Origin: JASJAR01 sp039198225 | GTDB taxonomy: Bacteria > Pseudomonadota > Alphaproteobacteria > Rhodobacterales > Rhodobacteraceae | DNA: 64,000 nt | Direction: 5' to 3' | Assembly (NCBI GenBank): GCA_039198225.1 | Contig: JBCCTQ010000005.1 | Span: 1 to 64,000 of the forward strand | In this document: piece after piece, positions 1-6,729 of the stretch | How the letters are laid out: each line of letters starts with the position of its first letter | Position numbering within the stretch: position 1 is the stretch's first letter | Made by a program: the position numbers and the translations under genes | Notes under the pieces: model-generated | What the model was told of the DNA's origin: nothing | Database searches by the model: none | The model's input: only the letters and a program-made list of their open reading frames with translations

Positions 1-311
1 TCGGACACAAAGGCGCTTTCGCGGATTGAAATGCCGGAACTGTCGGTCACCCGGACCTGCCAGTCGGATCCGCTTTCGACCAGCACGTTTTCAATGTCGA
101 TATTTCTGGCATCGGTGATACGAATGTTGTCCAAGGAAGTCATGTTGCTCGCATTGGCGGAGGTGATGGTCACCTTCGCCGGGCCGCCGCCCGAGAGATT
201 GATCTCTTCGACTCCGCCGGTGATTTTGATGGTCCCGCCAGCGTCGTTGGACAGGCTGCGATAGGCGGATTGTAACTCACTCAAACTCGAAACGGTTATC
301 GTGTCTGGCAT
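1..311 (-). CDS. Secreted parallel beta-helix protein, N-terminal part (cut by the window edge)
   Basis: An open frame of 103 codons runs from an ATG at 309-311 off the left edge without a stop. It is rich in T, S, N, D, V and I in short alternating strands (for example VTITSANASNM and RITDARNIDIENVLVES), the pattern of a right-handed parallel beta-helix such as pectate lyase-like or mannuronan epimerase-like proteins. The N-terminus, beginning MPDTITVSSLSELQSAYRSL, carries no Sec signal peptide, as is usual for type I (RTX-type) secreted proteins of this group. A GGGG-containing ribosome binding site precedes the ATG. No catalytic residues lie in the visible part, so the activity and any C-terminal calcium-binding repeats are unknown. 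Confidence 0.6.
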   Translation of the reverse strand, partial: MPDTITVSSLSELQSAYRSLSNDAGGTIKITGGVEEINLSGGGPAKVTITSANASNMTSLDNIRITDARNIDIENVLVESGSDWQVRVTDSSGISIRESAFVS

Positions 312-1594
312 GCTGTCACCCCAAGAAAGCCCAAAACTCGACACTCGCGCGTCGACATGTTCCCGTGGGGTTTATCTCCAAGGTGATTAATTCAGAATGA
401 ACACCTTGTGCGAATAAGCATGATCACATCTGAAAAATTTCCCAAAAACTCTTGACCGCTTGACTGCTTAGTCTCGTTGGTAAAAGAAACTCTCAGCCAG
501 GCAATTTGTTAAATCTGAACTAGTTGCATTTTACTAATGTTGAGGAGTTGCCTTCGTCGAATCATCTCCGCCAAATGAATTCATCACCTTTGAAGTCAGC
601 GGTATCGGAGCGAACTGATGTGCGTCTGTCTGATGTGTTGCGCTTAATTTCTCCGTAGACATACTTTCTATTCAGCGGTCCATTGTCAGAACGCTTTTTC
701 CACCTAGGATCCAAACCATCGCGGACGGCTGCCAAGCGCTTGGTTGCGATTTGTGAATCAAGACTTAAAAAGCGTACAGAACACCAAGAGTATTCGTGCT
801 CCTTAAGGCAATTTACATCTATCTTGCAAATTTTTGATGGTCGGCACTTTATTTGCATCTCAAAGTACTGATCTGTAAACGAGTGCTCTTGTTCAATGTT
901 GAATATATTTCTGGGCCAAAATACTACAAATTTGTCTATGACTGGCACAGAGTCGAAAAGGACTTTGACTCGACAATTGAGTCTGCGTTTCGATCGCAAT
1001 CTAACTTCTAGCCGGTACCTACCAATGGGTTTATTGAAGGATGATGCGTAGATGCAAGTTATGCTATTGCTCCCTAGGGTTTGTTTTCATAAGACTGTCG
1101 CTTGCATTTTTTCTCGTAATTTCTGAAGTTTTTTTGTGCTGAATTGGTAATAAAATCCTGTAGAGAAAGTTTATTATACCGCAGGCTCGACGTTCTCCAC
1201 ATTAATATACCGCCAATTGATGCTGTTGGGTTCTATACTTGTTAATTAGTCGAATTTCAGAGACTATGTGAGTTATCCTGATGAAACGCATGTCTGTGGC
1301 GATCAATTCACTTCTGTATTTTGAAGATAAATTAGATTTATTAATTTTTAATTAAAGTTAAAGAGACGTGGTTAATGCGTTTTCTAGCAGATACGTTTAT
1401 GTCCATTTTGGTGCGTAGTATTCCAGTCATCTTACCTGTGACTTGAGGCCCGTTTCTGACTCCAATTTTCTGTGGATTCGGTCCGAGCGAAGGAGTGACG
1501 AGATCACGGTTCAGAGAGGCGCAGATCATCGCGAACCTAAAGCAACTCAAGAGCGGCATGACAACGGAACGTGTATGCAGTTAGCATAGGATGA
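312..1594. other. AT-rich stretch with almost no supportable genes
   Basis: This stretch is clearly richer in A and T than the core genome to the right, with many T- and A-runs. Apart from the doubtful frame at 562-999 there is no frame with a good start, ribosome site and protein-like composition. It holds the promoter region of the beta-helix gene at its left end. It reads like horizontally acquired or decayed DNA. No inverted repeats typical of an insertion sequence end were recognised. Confidence 0.5.
562..999 (-). CDS. Doubtful hypothetical protein or gene remnant
   Basis: A frame of 145 codons begins at a TTG. The same frame stays open upstream to about 1084 but gains no ATG and no ribosome site. 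The translation has plausible protein character: a basic, strand-like start (RRLNCRVKVLF), then hydrophobic VPVIDKFVVFWPRNIF, then a charged C-terminus. Six cysteines and the low GC content set it apart from core genes. It matches no family I know. It could be the C-terminal remnant of a longer transferred gene, or chance coding in AT-rich DNA. Confidence 0.25.
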   Translation of the reverse strand: MRSKRRLNCRVKVLFDSVPVIDKFVVFWPRNIFNIEQEHSFTDQYFEMQIKCRPSKICKIDVNCLKEHEYSWCSVRFLSLDSQIATKRLAAVRDGLDPRWKKRSDNGPLNRKYVYGEIKRNTSDRRTSVRSDTADFKGDEFIWRR

Positions 1595-1786
1595 GGTCGG
1601 CGACACTTGTCCGAAAGTCAGCGGGCTATGGTGGCGTCGAAGCTCGCAAAGCTCGAATTGGGAGCGAACCAGCATGCGCAGACTTGCGCACCCTCACAAT
1701 CTGAAGCAGCGGAAATGCTCAATGTTTCAGAACGCAGCGTTCGGACTGCAAAGAAGGGCGAGACCCAAGGCGCCCTAGGATTTTAG
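1595..1786 (+). pseudogene. Remnant of a ParB-type DNA-binding protein (helix-turn-helix part)
   Basis: Read from 1595 to the TAG at 1784-1786, the frame gives RRHLSESQRAMVASKLAKL, then a spacer, then SQSEAAEMLNVSERSVRTAK. This is the signature of ParB/Srx-like proteins found with plasmid and phage DNA methyltransferases: the SQRAMVAAKLA helix followed by a helix-turn-helix with EAAxxLNVSxRSV. The N-terminal nuclease-like ParB domain is absent, the frame is closed by TGA at 1592-1594, and there is no start codon. It is therefore a fragment. Together with the second ParB-like remnant at 2390-2803 on the other strand it marks old mobile-element debris. Confidence 0.6.
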
Positions 1787-2086
1787 CTCTCCGTCGACCG
1801 AGTTCTCTCCAAATCGGGCCTCCTTTGTTCGGCTCGGCAGACCTGCATTGTCTGACGCTGCGTCACAAACCGCTGTGTCGCTTTCGGACCACCTTTTGTC
1901 GCTTTTTGTTTACTCCTTGAAACTTTGCGCGAGTAAAGGAACGGCGTGTTTTTTACTAACTGGTAAAATTCACCCACGCCCGCGGAGCAAGTGTTTTCAG
2001 TATTTTGTGCACGAAGCCTTGCGCCCCCAAACCACAGGTAATTCACGCTTGGCAGGAGGCCGAGTGTATAGATCTTGGAGAGAGAA
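1787..2086. other. Intergenic, no feature recognised except the next gene's leader
   Basis: No frame here has a convincing composition on either strand. The right end carries GGAG at 2077-2080, the ribosome site of the small gene that follows. Confidence 0.5.
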
Positions 2087-2254
2087 ATGTACGACTGGGA
2101 AAGGTCTTTTCCGGCGCAGCAAGTCCACGGCCATTCATGGATAATTGATGTTCTTGCAGACCTCGAAAGTTATTGTAAGTACAATGGATTAGAGGATTTA
2201 AGGCAGGACTTGTGCGCAATCTTGAAGAAATTGAATTCGAAAAATGAACTCTAA
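2087..2254 (+). CDS. Small orphan protein of 55 residues
   Basis: The ATG is preceded six bases upstream by GGAG, an ideal ribosome site, and the frame ends in TAA after 55 codons. The protein has an aromatic start (MYDWERSF) and a helical body, WIIDVLADLESYCKYNGLED, with heptad-like spacing of L and I. It resembles, in my recollection only, small DVLxDLxxYAxxNGL proteins of marine Rhodobacterales, which have no assigned function. It lies between the two ParB remnants. No domain or partner can be named. Confidence 0.5.
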   Translation: MYDWERSFPAQQVHGHSWIIDVLADLESYCKYNGLEDLRQDLCAILKKLNSKNEL

Positions 2255-2389
2255 AGCTATTGCAAGCCGCATCACTGGCTCACGGCCGTGATTAGGGTGT
2301 CTATTTGGTTTGCTAGCGGGGCTGACTAAACACTGGACGCGCACTTTGCGTGGCAAACTGGCACCGCCGAATGACCATACGCGAAGATG

Positions 2390-2803
2390 CTAAAGTTCAT
2401 CGCGAAGAGCAGCGGGGCGTCTTCGGAGACAATTTGTACCTGCCTGCTCTCGCTGCCTTTCAGGAGGTGTGCGGGCCAAGTAATCCAGCACGACGCCTTT
2501 ATCCAGGTCGGTGCCTCGGATCTCATTGCGGATCTCTTCAGAGACTTTTTCCGCTCGGGCAACGGCACGATTTACTTGCCGCTTCGTGGACCCAGTAGCT
2601 GCTGCGGTGTTTTGAGCGAAACCGATATTCTCGCCGGGACGGCCGTCACCAGTGGAACAAATTGTTCCACTGCTCCTAACCTCCCACAACTCCTTCCGCT
2701 TAGCCAGATGCTCGGCTTGTTGCGTCGGCGTCAGCTCCGACTGCATAAGGTGTTCGTCAATCTCCCGGAGCCGAGCTGTCATCAGAGGGTACTCGGGTGC
2801 GAT
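2390..2803 (-). pseudogene. Remnant of a second ParB-type protein
   Basis: The frame from about 2803 to the stop at 2390 includes an ATG at 2782. It encodes LREIDEHLMQSELTPTQQAE, HLAKRKELWEV, then GFAQNTAAATGSTKRQVNRA and GTDLDKGVVLDYL. These are consecutive conserved blocks of plasmid/phage ParB-like proteins (the xEIDENLxRAEL helix, the TAAATGxSKRxVNRAxxRA helix-turn-helix and the GTxLDKGVxLD segment). The ParB nuclease domain that should precede them is missing, and the family's C-terminus is lost after PPERQREQAG, where unrelated residues follow. The gene is truncated at 5' and probably frameshifted at 3'. It sits downstream of the LOV gene in the same orientation and is unlikely to be functional. 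Confidence 0.65.
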
Positions 2804-2849
2804 GCGTGAAAGCGAATGAGTGCTTCGAAATCAGGCGTATGTTGCCTTA

Positions 2850-3371
2850 CTAGTTCATTCTCGCTGTGGCGTAGGAATTGACAAGTGATTTGACCGCTTG
2901 GGATCTCATCCTGAGCGTCTCCACGATACTTCCCCACGGGGCATTCACAGACGGTGACATGAGCTGCACCAATCCGTCCACGGCCTCTAAATGCTCTTCG
3001 ATGTTGAGTGACTTGGGCTTCAGCTTGAATTGACACCCAAGAAAGAGGTCCCTCCCATCTCGGCTCCTGAAGGGCGAAACCAATAGGAAATTATGAAACG
3101 GCTGACCGTCCCTCCGATAGTTAAGAATGCAGGCTTCAATAGGTGTGCGGTTCGCAATAGCACGCGAAATCTCCTGGACCGTTTCTGGATTCGTATCTCC
3201 GCCCTGCAAGAACCGGCAGTTCTGGCCTACGCAAGCGCTGGAACTGTATCCAGTCAACTTGGAAAATGTGGTGTTCACGTAGATGAGGGGGGCGCCGGCC
3301 TGGTCCATTGCTGCGACACTCACCGGGCTGATCAGGTTGTTCAGTTTGTCTGCGTTTTGGAATGGTTGCAT
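2850..3371 (-). CDS. Short LOV (blue-light) photoreceptor
   Basis: This 173-residue protein is one PAS/LOV domain (about residues 12-118) plus a helical C-terminal tail. The flavin signature GQNCRFLQ is at 49-56, with Cys52 as the adduct-forming cysteine. The other canonical FMN contacts are present: Gln56, Asn84 and Asn94 (in ILNYRRDGQPFHN) and the signalling Gln114 (in LGCQF). All residues needed for the photocycle are therefore there. There is no kinase, GGDEF or DNA-binding domain. Length and tail resemble the stand-alone LOV protein of Rhodobacter sphaeroides, whose tail helices take part in light-dependent dimerisation. It starts 32 bp after the HTH gene at 3404-3628, so the two probably form one transcript and the HTH protein is the likely partner. 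The ribosome site before the ATG is weak (GTGAG). Confidence 0.9.
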   Translation of the reverse strand: MQPFQNADKLNNLISPVSVAAMDQAGAPLIYVNTTFSKLTGYSSSACVGQNCRFLQGGDTNPETVQEISRAIANRTPIEACILNYRRDGQPFHNFLLVSPFRSRDGRDLFLGCQFKLKPKSLNIEEHLEAVDGLVQLMSPSVNAPWGSIVETLRMRSQAVKSLVNSYATARMN

Positions 3372-3403
3372 CTCACGAAGCTTACTAATCTTCCTAAGTC
3401 CCT

Positions 3404-3628
3404 CTATCTCTTGAATGCCACCCCCGGCCCTGCCGCAACTTGGCCGTCCTCAAGGAACTGGATGCCCTGTGCTTCGAGCGCGAGGCGAACATGCTGAACT
3501 GTTGACGTCTTTCCCTCGCCCTTGTCCAATTTGTTGAGCGTGTTGCGGTGTAGATCAGTCAATTGCGCAAGGTCCGGATTGCTTAGTCCGAGCGCAGCTT
3601 TGGCCATTTTGAACTGCTCTGGGCTCAT
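3404..3628 (-). CDS. Small Xre/Cro-type helix-turn-helix regulator
   Basis: The 74-residue protein starts MSPEQFKMAKAALGLSNPDL and continues through a helix-turn-helix (AQLTDLHRNTLNKLDKGEG) to a short C-terminus, GIQFLEDGQVAAGPGVAFKR. This is the compact Xre/Cro family common on alphaproteobacterial islands and phages. An AGAGG ribosome site precedes the ATG. It is the first gene of a two-gene unit with the LOV photoreceptor and is divergent from the operon at 3728. Two matching 14-bp motifs in the 99-bp gap (3644 and 3697) are likely its operators. Light control through the LOV partner is inference from gene order only. Confidence 0.85.
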   Translation of the reverse strand: MSPEQFKMAKAALGLSNPDLAQLTDLHRNTLNKLDKGEGKTSTVQHVRLALEAQGIQFLEDGQVAAGPGVAFKR

Positions 3629-3643
3629 ATCTAGCCTCTTTTT

Positions 3644-3657
3644 TATGCTATCAGCAC
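3644..3657. promoter_or_regulatory. Putative operator copy 1 (TATGCTATCAGCAC)
   Basis: This 14-mer matches the motif at 3697-3710 at 12 of 14 positions. Both contain TGCT and AGCA half-sites in inverted orientation. It lies 16 bp upstream of the HTH gene start, where a repressor would block that promoter. Confidence 0.5.
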
Positions 3658-3696
3658 TTTTTTAGTGTTGACCGAATATGCTTTGAGTCTCATTTA

Positions 3697-3710
3697 TATG
3701 CTGGCAGCAC
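3697..3710. promoter_or_regulatory. Putative operator copy 2 (TATGCTGGCAGCAC), overlapping the promoter of the rightward operon
   Basis: The second copy of the motif starts 53 bp from the first and ends 17 bp before the ATG at 3728. It overlaps a TATAT run that could serve as the -10 element for a TTGACC at 3668-3673. An AGGAGGG ribosome site follows directly. The arrangement suggests one regulator acting on both divergent units. Confidence 0.5.
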
Positions 3711-3727
3711 ATAGGAGGGAAGCACCA

Positions 3728-4081
3728 ATGGCAAAAAGCTCTTACCACCGCCGCACCATCATGCTCGAAGCCTAGGCCATTGTGCGCCGGGGCCGGGCCA
3801 AGGGGTCTACCGAACCGCTTCCCAAGCTCCTCAGCCATGCGCTCAAGACTGCTTGGTACGATGCCCGCAAGAAGATCTACGCAGCGGAACAGCAGGCGGC
3901 CTGGAAAGCCCAGCAACGCGCCTTGGAAGCCCGCTCGGTCGGAGACCTCTCGTACGAGATTATCTGCCTAGAGAACAAAACCGTCCTCGGCCATGACGGG
4001 TTGAACCGATTGTCCGAACTCAAGCGGGCCCGCTCGGTGGCTTGGGCTCGCGAGGCGGCCGAACTGCCGCAAGCAGCTTAA
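3728..4081 (+). pseudogene. Small island protein interrupted by one in-frame TAG
   Basis: From the ATG at 3728, which has a strong AGGAGGG site, the frame reads MAKSSYHRRTIMLEA, then TAG at 3773-3775. It continues in the same frame as AIVRRGRAKGSTEPLPKLL and beyond to the TAA at 4079-4081. The residue before the break and the following AIVRRGR fit a family in which this position is tryptophan (EAWxIVRR), so the stop looks like a single TGG to TAG change. A 99-residue product could still start at GTG 3782, though no good ribosome site serves it. The body is basic and helical (WYDARKKIYAAEQQAAWKAQ). Related small proteins occur on alphaproteobacterial islands without assigned function. It heads an operon of short, overlapping genes. 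Confidence 0.6.
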
Positions 4082-4092
4082 GGGGCGTGACC

Positions 4093-4293
4093 ATGACCAA
4101 GACGACCCTCTCGGCAATCCGCCAAATCCACATGGACGCGATCAACCTTGCGGGCCTCTTGGACGGCATCGACCAGATGCAAGACGAGGAGGAGTTCGGC
4201 AACGCCAAGGTCTGTGCCACCGCGATTGCGGTCCGGTGGGGTGAGGCTCTGGAGCAGAGTTTGGCGGCCTGTGCAGAAGAGGTGGAGAAATGA
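4093..4293 (+). CDS. Small acidic helical protein of unknown function
   Basis: The start is the ATG at 4093, with AGGGGC seven bases upstream, giving 66 residues. The protein is mostly helical and acidic (LLDGIDQMQDEEEFGNAKVC, EALEQSLAACAEEVEK). Its stop overlaps the next start as ATGA, so translation is coupled. It belongs to the operon starting at 3728. No family is recognised. Confidence 0.6.
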   Translation: MTKTTLSAIRQIHMDAINLAGLLDGIDQMQDEEEFGNAKVCATAIAVRWGEALEQSLAACAEEVEK

Positions 4294-4484
4294 AAGACTA
4301 TTTGGACGGCATTCACGAGGACGTCCTCCTCGCCCAAGGGCTGGCAGATGCCACGGCATATTCGATGCAGGTAGGAGCAAACGGCCAGCAAGCAGCCGAG
4401 GCCGCTCTTGATATGCTCCGCTCCCACCTCGACCAGATTTCCGCCCAGCTTGAAGCCGAAAGACGCCCGGAGGCCGCAAAATGA
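4290..4484 (+). CDS. Small helical protein of unknown function
   Basis: The 64-residue protein begins at an ATG that overlaps the previous stop (ATGA) and ends in an ATGA overlap with the following gene. It is entirely helical by composition, with heptad-like A and L spacing (AAEAALDMLRSHLDQISAQL). The coupling on both sides suggests the products act together or form a complex. No function is known to me. Confidence 0.6.
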   Translation: MKDYLDGIHEDVLLAQGLADATAYSMQVGANGQQAAEAALDMLRSHLDQISAQLEAERRPEAAK

Positions 4485-5173
4485 CCAACGCACCACTGAC
4501 AGAAATGAGCCCGCCACGCAAAAGCCAAGACCCGGTTTATGACAGACCGGAGGACGATGGGTTCAACGTGGCAGGGGAAGTCTACGAGCTCTTCCAGCTT
4601 GCGCGCCTTGGCATTGCCGCCGCCGACACCTGCATGAGCATCTCCGAGGAAAGGCGCCTTAGCGACATGCAGACCTTGCTTGATCAGTTGGCACAGCGCC
4701 TGCACAGGCTGCACGAGCACGCCTCCGTTCTAGAGGTGAGAGCCCACCGTCGTCAGACAGAGGCCGCGGAAAGCCCCGCAAGCGATGAAACCGGGTCCGC
4801 GGCACGGATGGACACGCTGCCAGACACACCGGCCATGAAGCAATTCCGCCGGTGGTTGGAAGCGAGGGAAGGACTTTCAAACGAGCCTAGCAATGCCGAA
4901 GAAGACCACAAGCCGCACTACGAAAGGATGGACAGGGCAGAAGCCGCTTTGATGAACGAGCCCAGCCTCTGTGCTGCCGACTTCGCAGCCAAAGCCATCG
5001 TGGAGACCACGTTCGGCGAACTCATGTCCGATTGGAGCGAAAGCGCTCTTTGGGCTGAGGCAAAAAACCTTCTGGGCATGCCCGCCTTCAACTTCAACGA
5101 TAAGGAAATGGAGGCCGTAGAACGTCGGTTGACGCAGTTTGGTGGTTGGACCGGATCTACGCCGGCCACGTGA
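4481..5173 (+). CDS. Unknown island protein, apparently shortened by an in-frame TGA
   Basis: The gene starts by ATGA overlap with its predecessor and ends at TGA 5171-5173 after 230 codons. The same frame then continues for 43 sense codons (LLEATGAPTEALLTYADTQG, then LSLEWLFSGEVRGLVQNRR) to a TAA at 5303-5305, four bases before the next gene. That tail looks like genuine coding sequence, so the TGA is probably a nonsense mutation, or a recoded or sequencing-error position. The N-terminal half is helical (FQLARLGIAAADTCMS, QTLLDQLAQRLHRLHEHA). The middle is charged and probably disordered. The later segment SLCAADFAAKAIVETTFGEL resembles proteins of genomic islands that have no assigned function. 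Confidence 0.6.
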   Translation: MTNAPLTEMSPPRKSQDPVYDRPEDDGFNVAGEVYELFQLARLGIAAADTCMSISEERRLSDMQTLLDQLAQRLHRLHEHASVLEVRAHRRQTEAAESPASDETGSAARMDTLPDTPAMKQFRRWLEAREGLSNEPSNAEEDHKPHYERMDRAEAALMNEPSLCAADFAAKAIVETTFGELMSDWSESALWAEAKNLLGMPAFNFNDKEMEAVERRLTQFGGWTGSTPAT

Positions 5174-5308
5174 CTCCTTGAAGCAACTGGCGCGCCCACC
5201 GAAGCGCTCCTGACCTATGCTGACACGCAAGGTCTCAGCCTTGAATGGCTGTTCTCGGGCGAAGTGCGCGGCTTGGTCCAGAACCGACGCGTGAAGGCGG
5301 CTTAACCC

Positions 5309-5581
5309 GTGCCAAACGCAGACAACTCGGAGGACTTCGAGGTCTTTGAGCACGTGAGGCGATACGTTGAACAAGTCGGCCGCCTCGCCGAAGCGCTACG
5401 GATCCTTAACGATGTCTCGGCCAAGGAACCCATCCCCAGCGGAGTGGTCGAGGCTCAATTCGCCGCCATCGGGCGGGCCACTGAGGACGCCCTGTCGCTC
5501 CTGGAAACGTACTATCACCCCGGTGCCGAGGCGAAGCTCACATGGTGGTATTTTATCTTATTGCGCAAATCGTTGCGGTAA
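5309..5581 (+). CDS. Small helical protein of unknown function
   Basis: A GTG at 5309, three bases after the TAA that closes the extended preceding frame, opens a 90-codon frame. The product is helical and acidic (FEHVRRYVEQVGRLAEALRI, ATEDALSLLETYY). The last residues, WWYFILLRKSLR, are hydrophobic and basic, where the frame overlaps the next gene by 40 bp. It appears to be the fifth member of the operon. No family is recognised. Confidence 0.5.
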   Translation: MPNADNSEDFEVFEHVRRYVEQVGRLAEALRILNDVSAKEPIPSGVVEAQFAAIGRATEDALSLLETYYHPGAEAKLTWWYFILLRKSLR

Positions 5582-5790
5582 TCGGACTTGCTGCACATTT
5601 CGTTCTTTCCGGCGCGGGGTTCTTAGCCACATTCTACCTGTGGCTGGGCGTGATAGCCGGCAACGTCCTTGTACCCTTTTTGTGGTGCACCTGCTGTGAT
5701 TTTGCGGCACGACTACGCCGCCGTATGATAGGGATTGACGGCACCAACCCCTCACATTCGGAGCCGGTAAAGCTTCGCTTGGTAAAGTGA
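5542..5790 (+). CDS. Small predicted membrane protein
   Basis: The 82-residue frame starts at ATG 5542 inside the end of the preceding gene. It has two hydrophobic stretches (about residues 3-25 and 27-50) followed by a positively charged tail (CCDFAARLRRRMIGI), which predicts both termini in the cytoplasm. There is no strong ribosome site, so translation by coupling is likely if the gene is real. The downstream position and overlap suggest it closes the island operon. Confidence 0.4.
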   Translation: MVVFYLIAQIVAVIGLAAHFVLSGAGFLATFYLWLGVIAGNVLVPFLWCTCCDFAARLRRRMIGIDGTNPSHSEPVKLRLVK

Positions 5791-6605
5791 TAGTAAGGCG
5801 GTCTGCGGCCCCCAGACACGGTAAGGAAAATCTGGGGACCGCACCGGCAGGCGCGCCGTGAGGTTAAGGGTGGGTTGGCGCGCAGCGGGCCAGCCACAAA
5901 CACCCGCTTAGGTTGTAATGCCATGCTAATTGTTACCAAAAGGTAAATCGGCTGAATTCTGCCTGCATAAGGAATGGTAAACAAAACATCTCCATTGTTT
6001 AGCATTTGTTAACAATCGGTGCGTTAACCAGCAGATGCGCAGAGGTCGCGAGTTTCAGCCACAACCCCCCTCGCGATTTCGTGGTGGTGCGGTGAGCTAA
6101 CCGGGGAGAAGCAAAGCGCGACTCTCCGGTTAGACCGATGCGGCAGTCAACCAGACCACGGTAAGTCCATTTATCCGCCAACCGTCGTCTGAGAGCAGCC
6201 TGCTCTCCAGCCGCTTTTTCAGATGTTAGCCACTTGGCAACGTTTCGGCACTTCGGTCCCCAAAATGGCCCTAATCAAATCGTTCCAGTGACCTGAAACG
6301 GCCTTCTCTAAATTCAATCTTAAATTGTAACCAGTGATTTGGTTCTTGGTGCCGGTCGCCGATGGGTGGACCTCTGTGCAGCTACTCGGCGGTATTCGAC
6401 GAAGTAGTCACCTGTCGGCGACCTCAAATCTCTTTTGACTTGTCGACTTCGATGCCCGCCCCCTCGGTCGAGGCGACAAGGCAACAAGCAAGGTTAGGGA
6501 AGCGTAATTTTCCCGATTTCTGTGCGTCGTGGTGGGATAAGTGGTGGGACAAAATCGAGCGCAGCTAAAATAATGTAATAAAATCAAATAATTGCGTCAG
6601 GAAAG
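5791..6605. other. Long noncoding stretch between the island operon and tRNA-Glu
   Basis: No convincing gene is seen on either strand. The left part has AT-rich blocks with TTGTTAACAAT and GGTAAA repeats (5935-6030). A strong hairpin lies at 6097-6133. Near 6530-6555 there is a short tandem motif, GTGGGATAA followed by GTGGGACAA. The right end borders the 3' side of the tRNA gene, the classic place for an integration junction, but no integrase gene and no second copy of the tRNA end are visible in the window. Confidence 0.5.
6097..6133. repeat. Strong inverted repeat (hairpin) in the island flank
   Basis: CTAACCGGGGAGA at 6097-6109 pairs with TCTCCGGTTAG at 6123-6133 across a 13-base loop, with two unpaired G in the left arm. 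No T-run follows on either side, so it is not a textbook terminator. It could be an RNA structure or a recombination-related palindrome. Confidence 0.6.
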
Positions 6606-6680
6606 TGGCAGCCCGTAGGGGAATCGAACCCCTCTTTCCAGGTTGAAAACCTGGCGTCCTAACCGATAGACGAACGGGCC
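6606..6680 (-). tRNA. tRNA-Glu (anticodon TTC)
   Basis: On the minus strand the 75-nt gene folds as a full cloverleaf. The acceptor stem is GGCCCGT with ACGGGCT (one terminal G-T pair), followed by G73 and an encoded CCA. The anticodon arm CCAGGTTTTCAACCTGG presents TTC. The T arm is GGGGTTCGATTCCCC. The sequence closely resembles bacterial tRNA-Glu. Its 3' end points into the accessory region, which fits a tRNA used as an integration site. Confidence 0.97.
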
Positions 6681-6729
6681 TTGCGGTGGGACTAGCTAGT
6701 CGGTCAACGGGTTCTGGGCAAGAGGAAAA

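Noticed and set aside
1341..1559. 72-codon frame on the minus strand in the AT-rich stretch
   Set aside because: No ribosome site and no protein family recognised; composition is ambiguous and it lies among decayed sequence.
1848..2144. 98-codon frame on the plus strand overlapping the small gene at 2087
   Set aside because: Low-quality composition and no ribosome site; the gene at 2087-2254 in another frame has an ideal start.
5999..6030. TTAA pairs considered as a CtrA-binding site
   Set aside because: The two TTAA elements are 11 bp apart rather than the seven of the CtrA consensus.
6362..6568. 68-codon plus-strand frame ending SWWDKWWDKIERS
   Set aside because: The odd ending comes from a short DNA repeat (GTGGGATAA/GTGGGACAA); no start signal or family.
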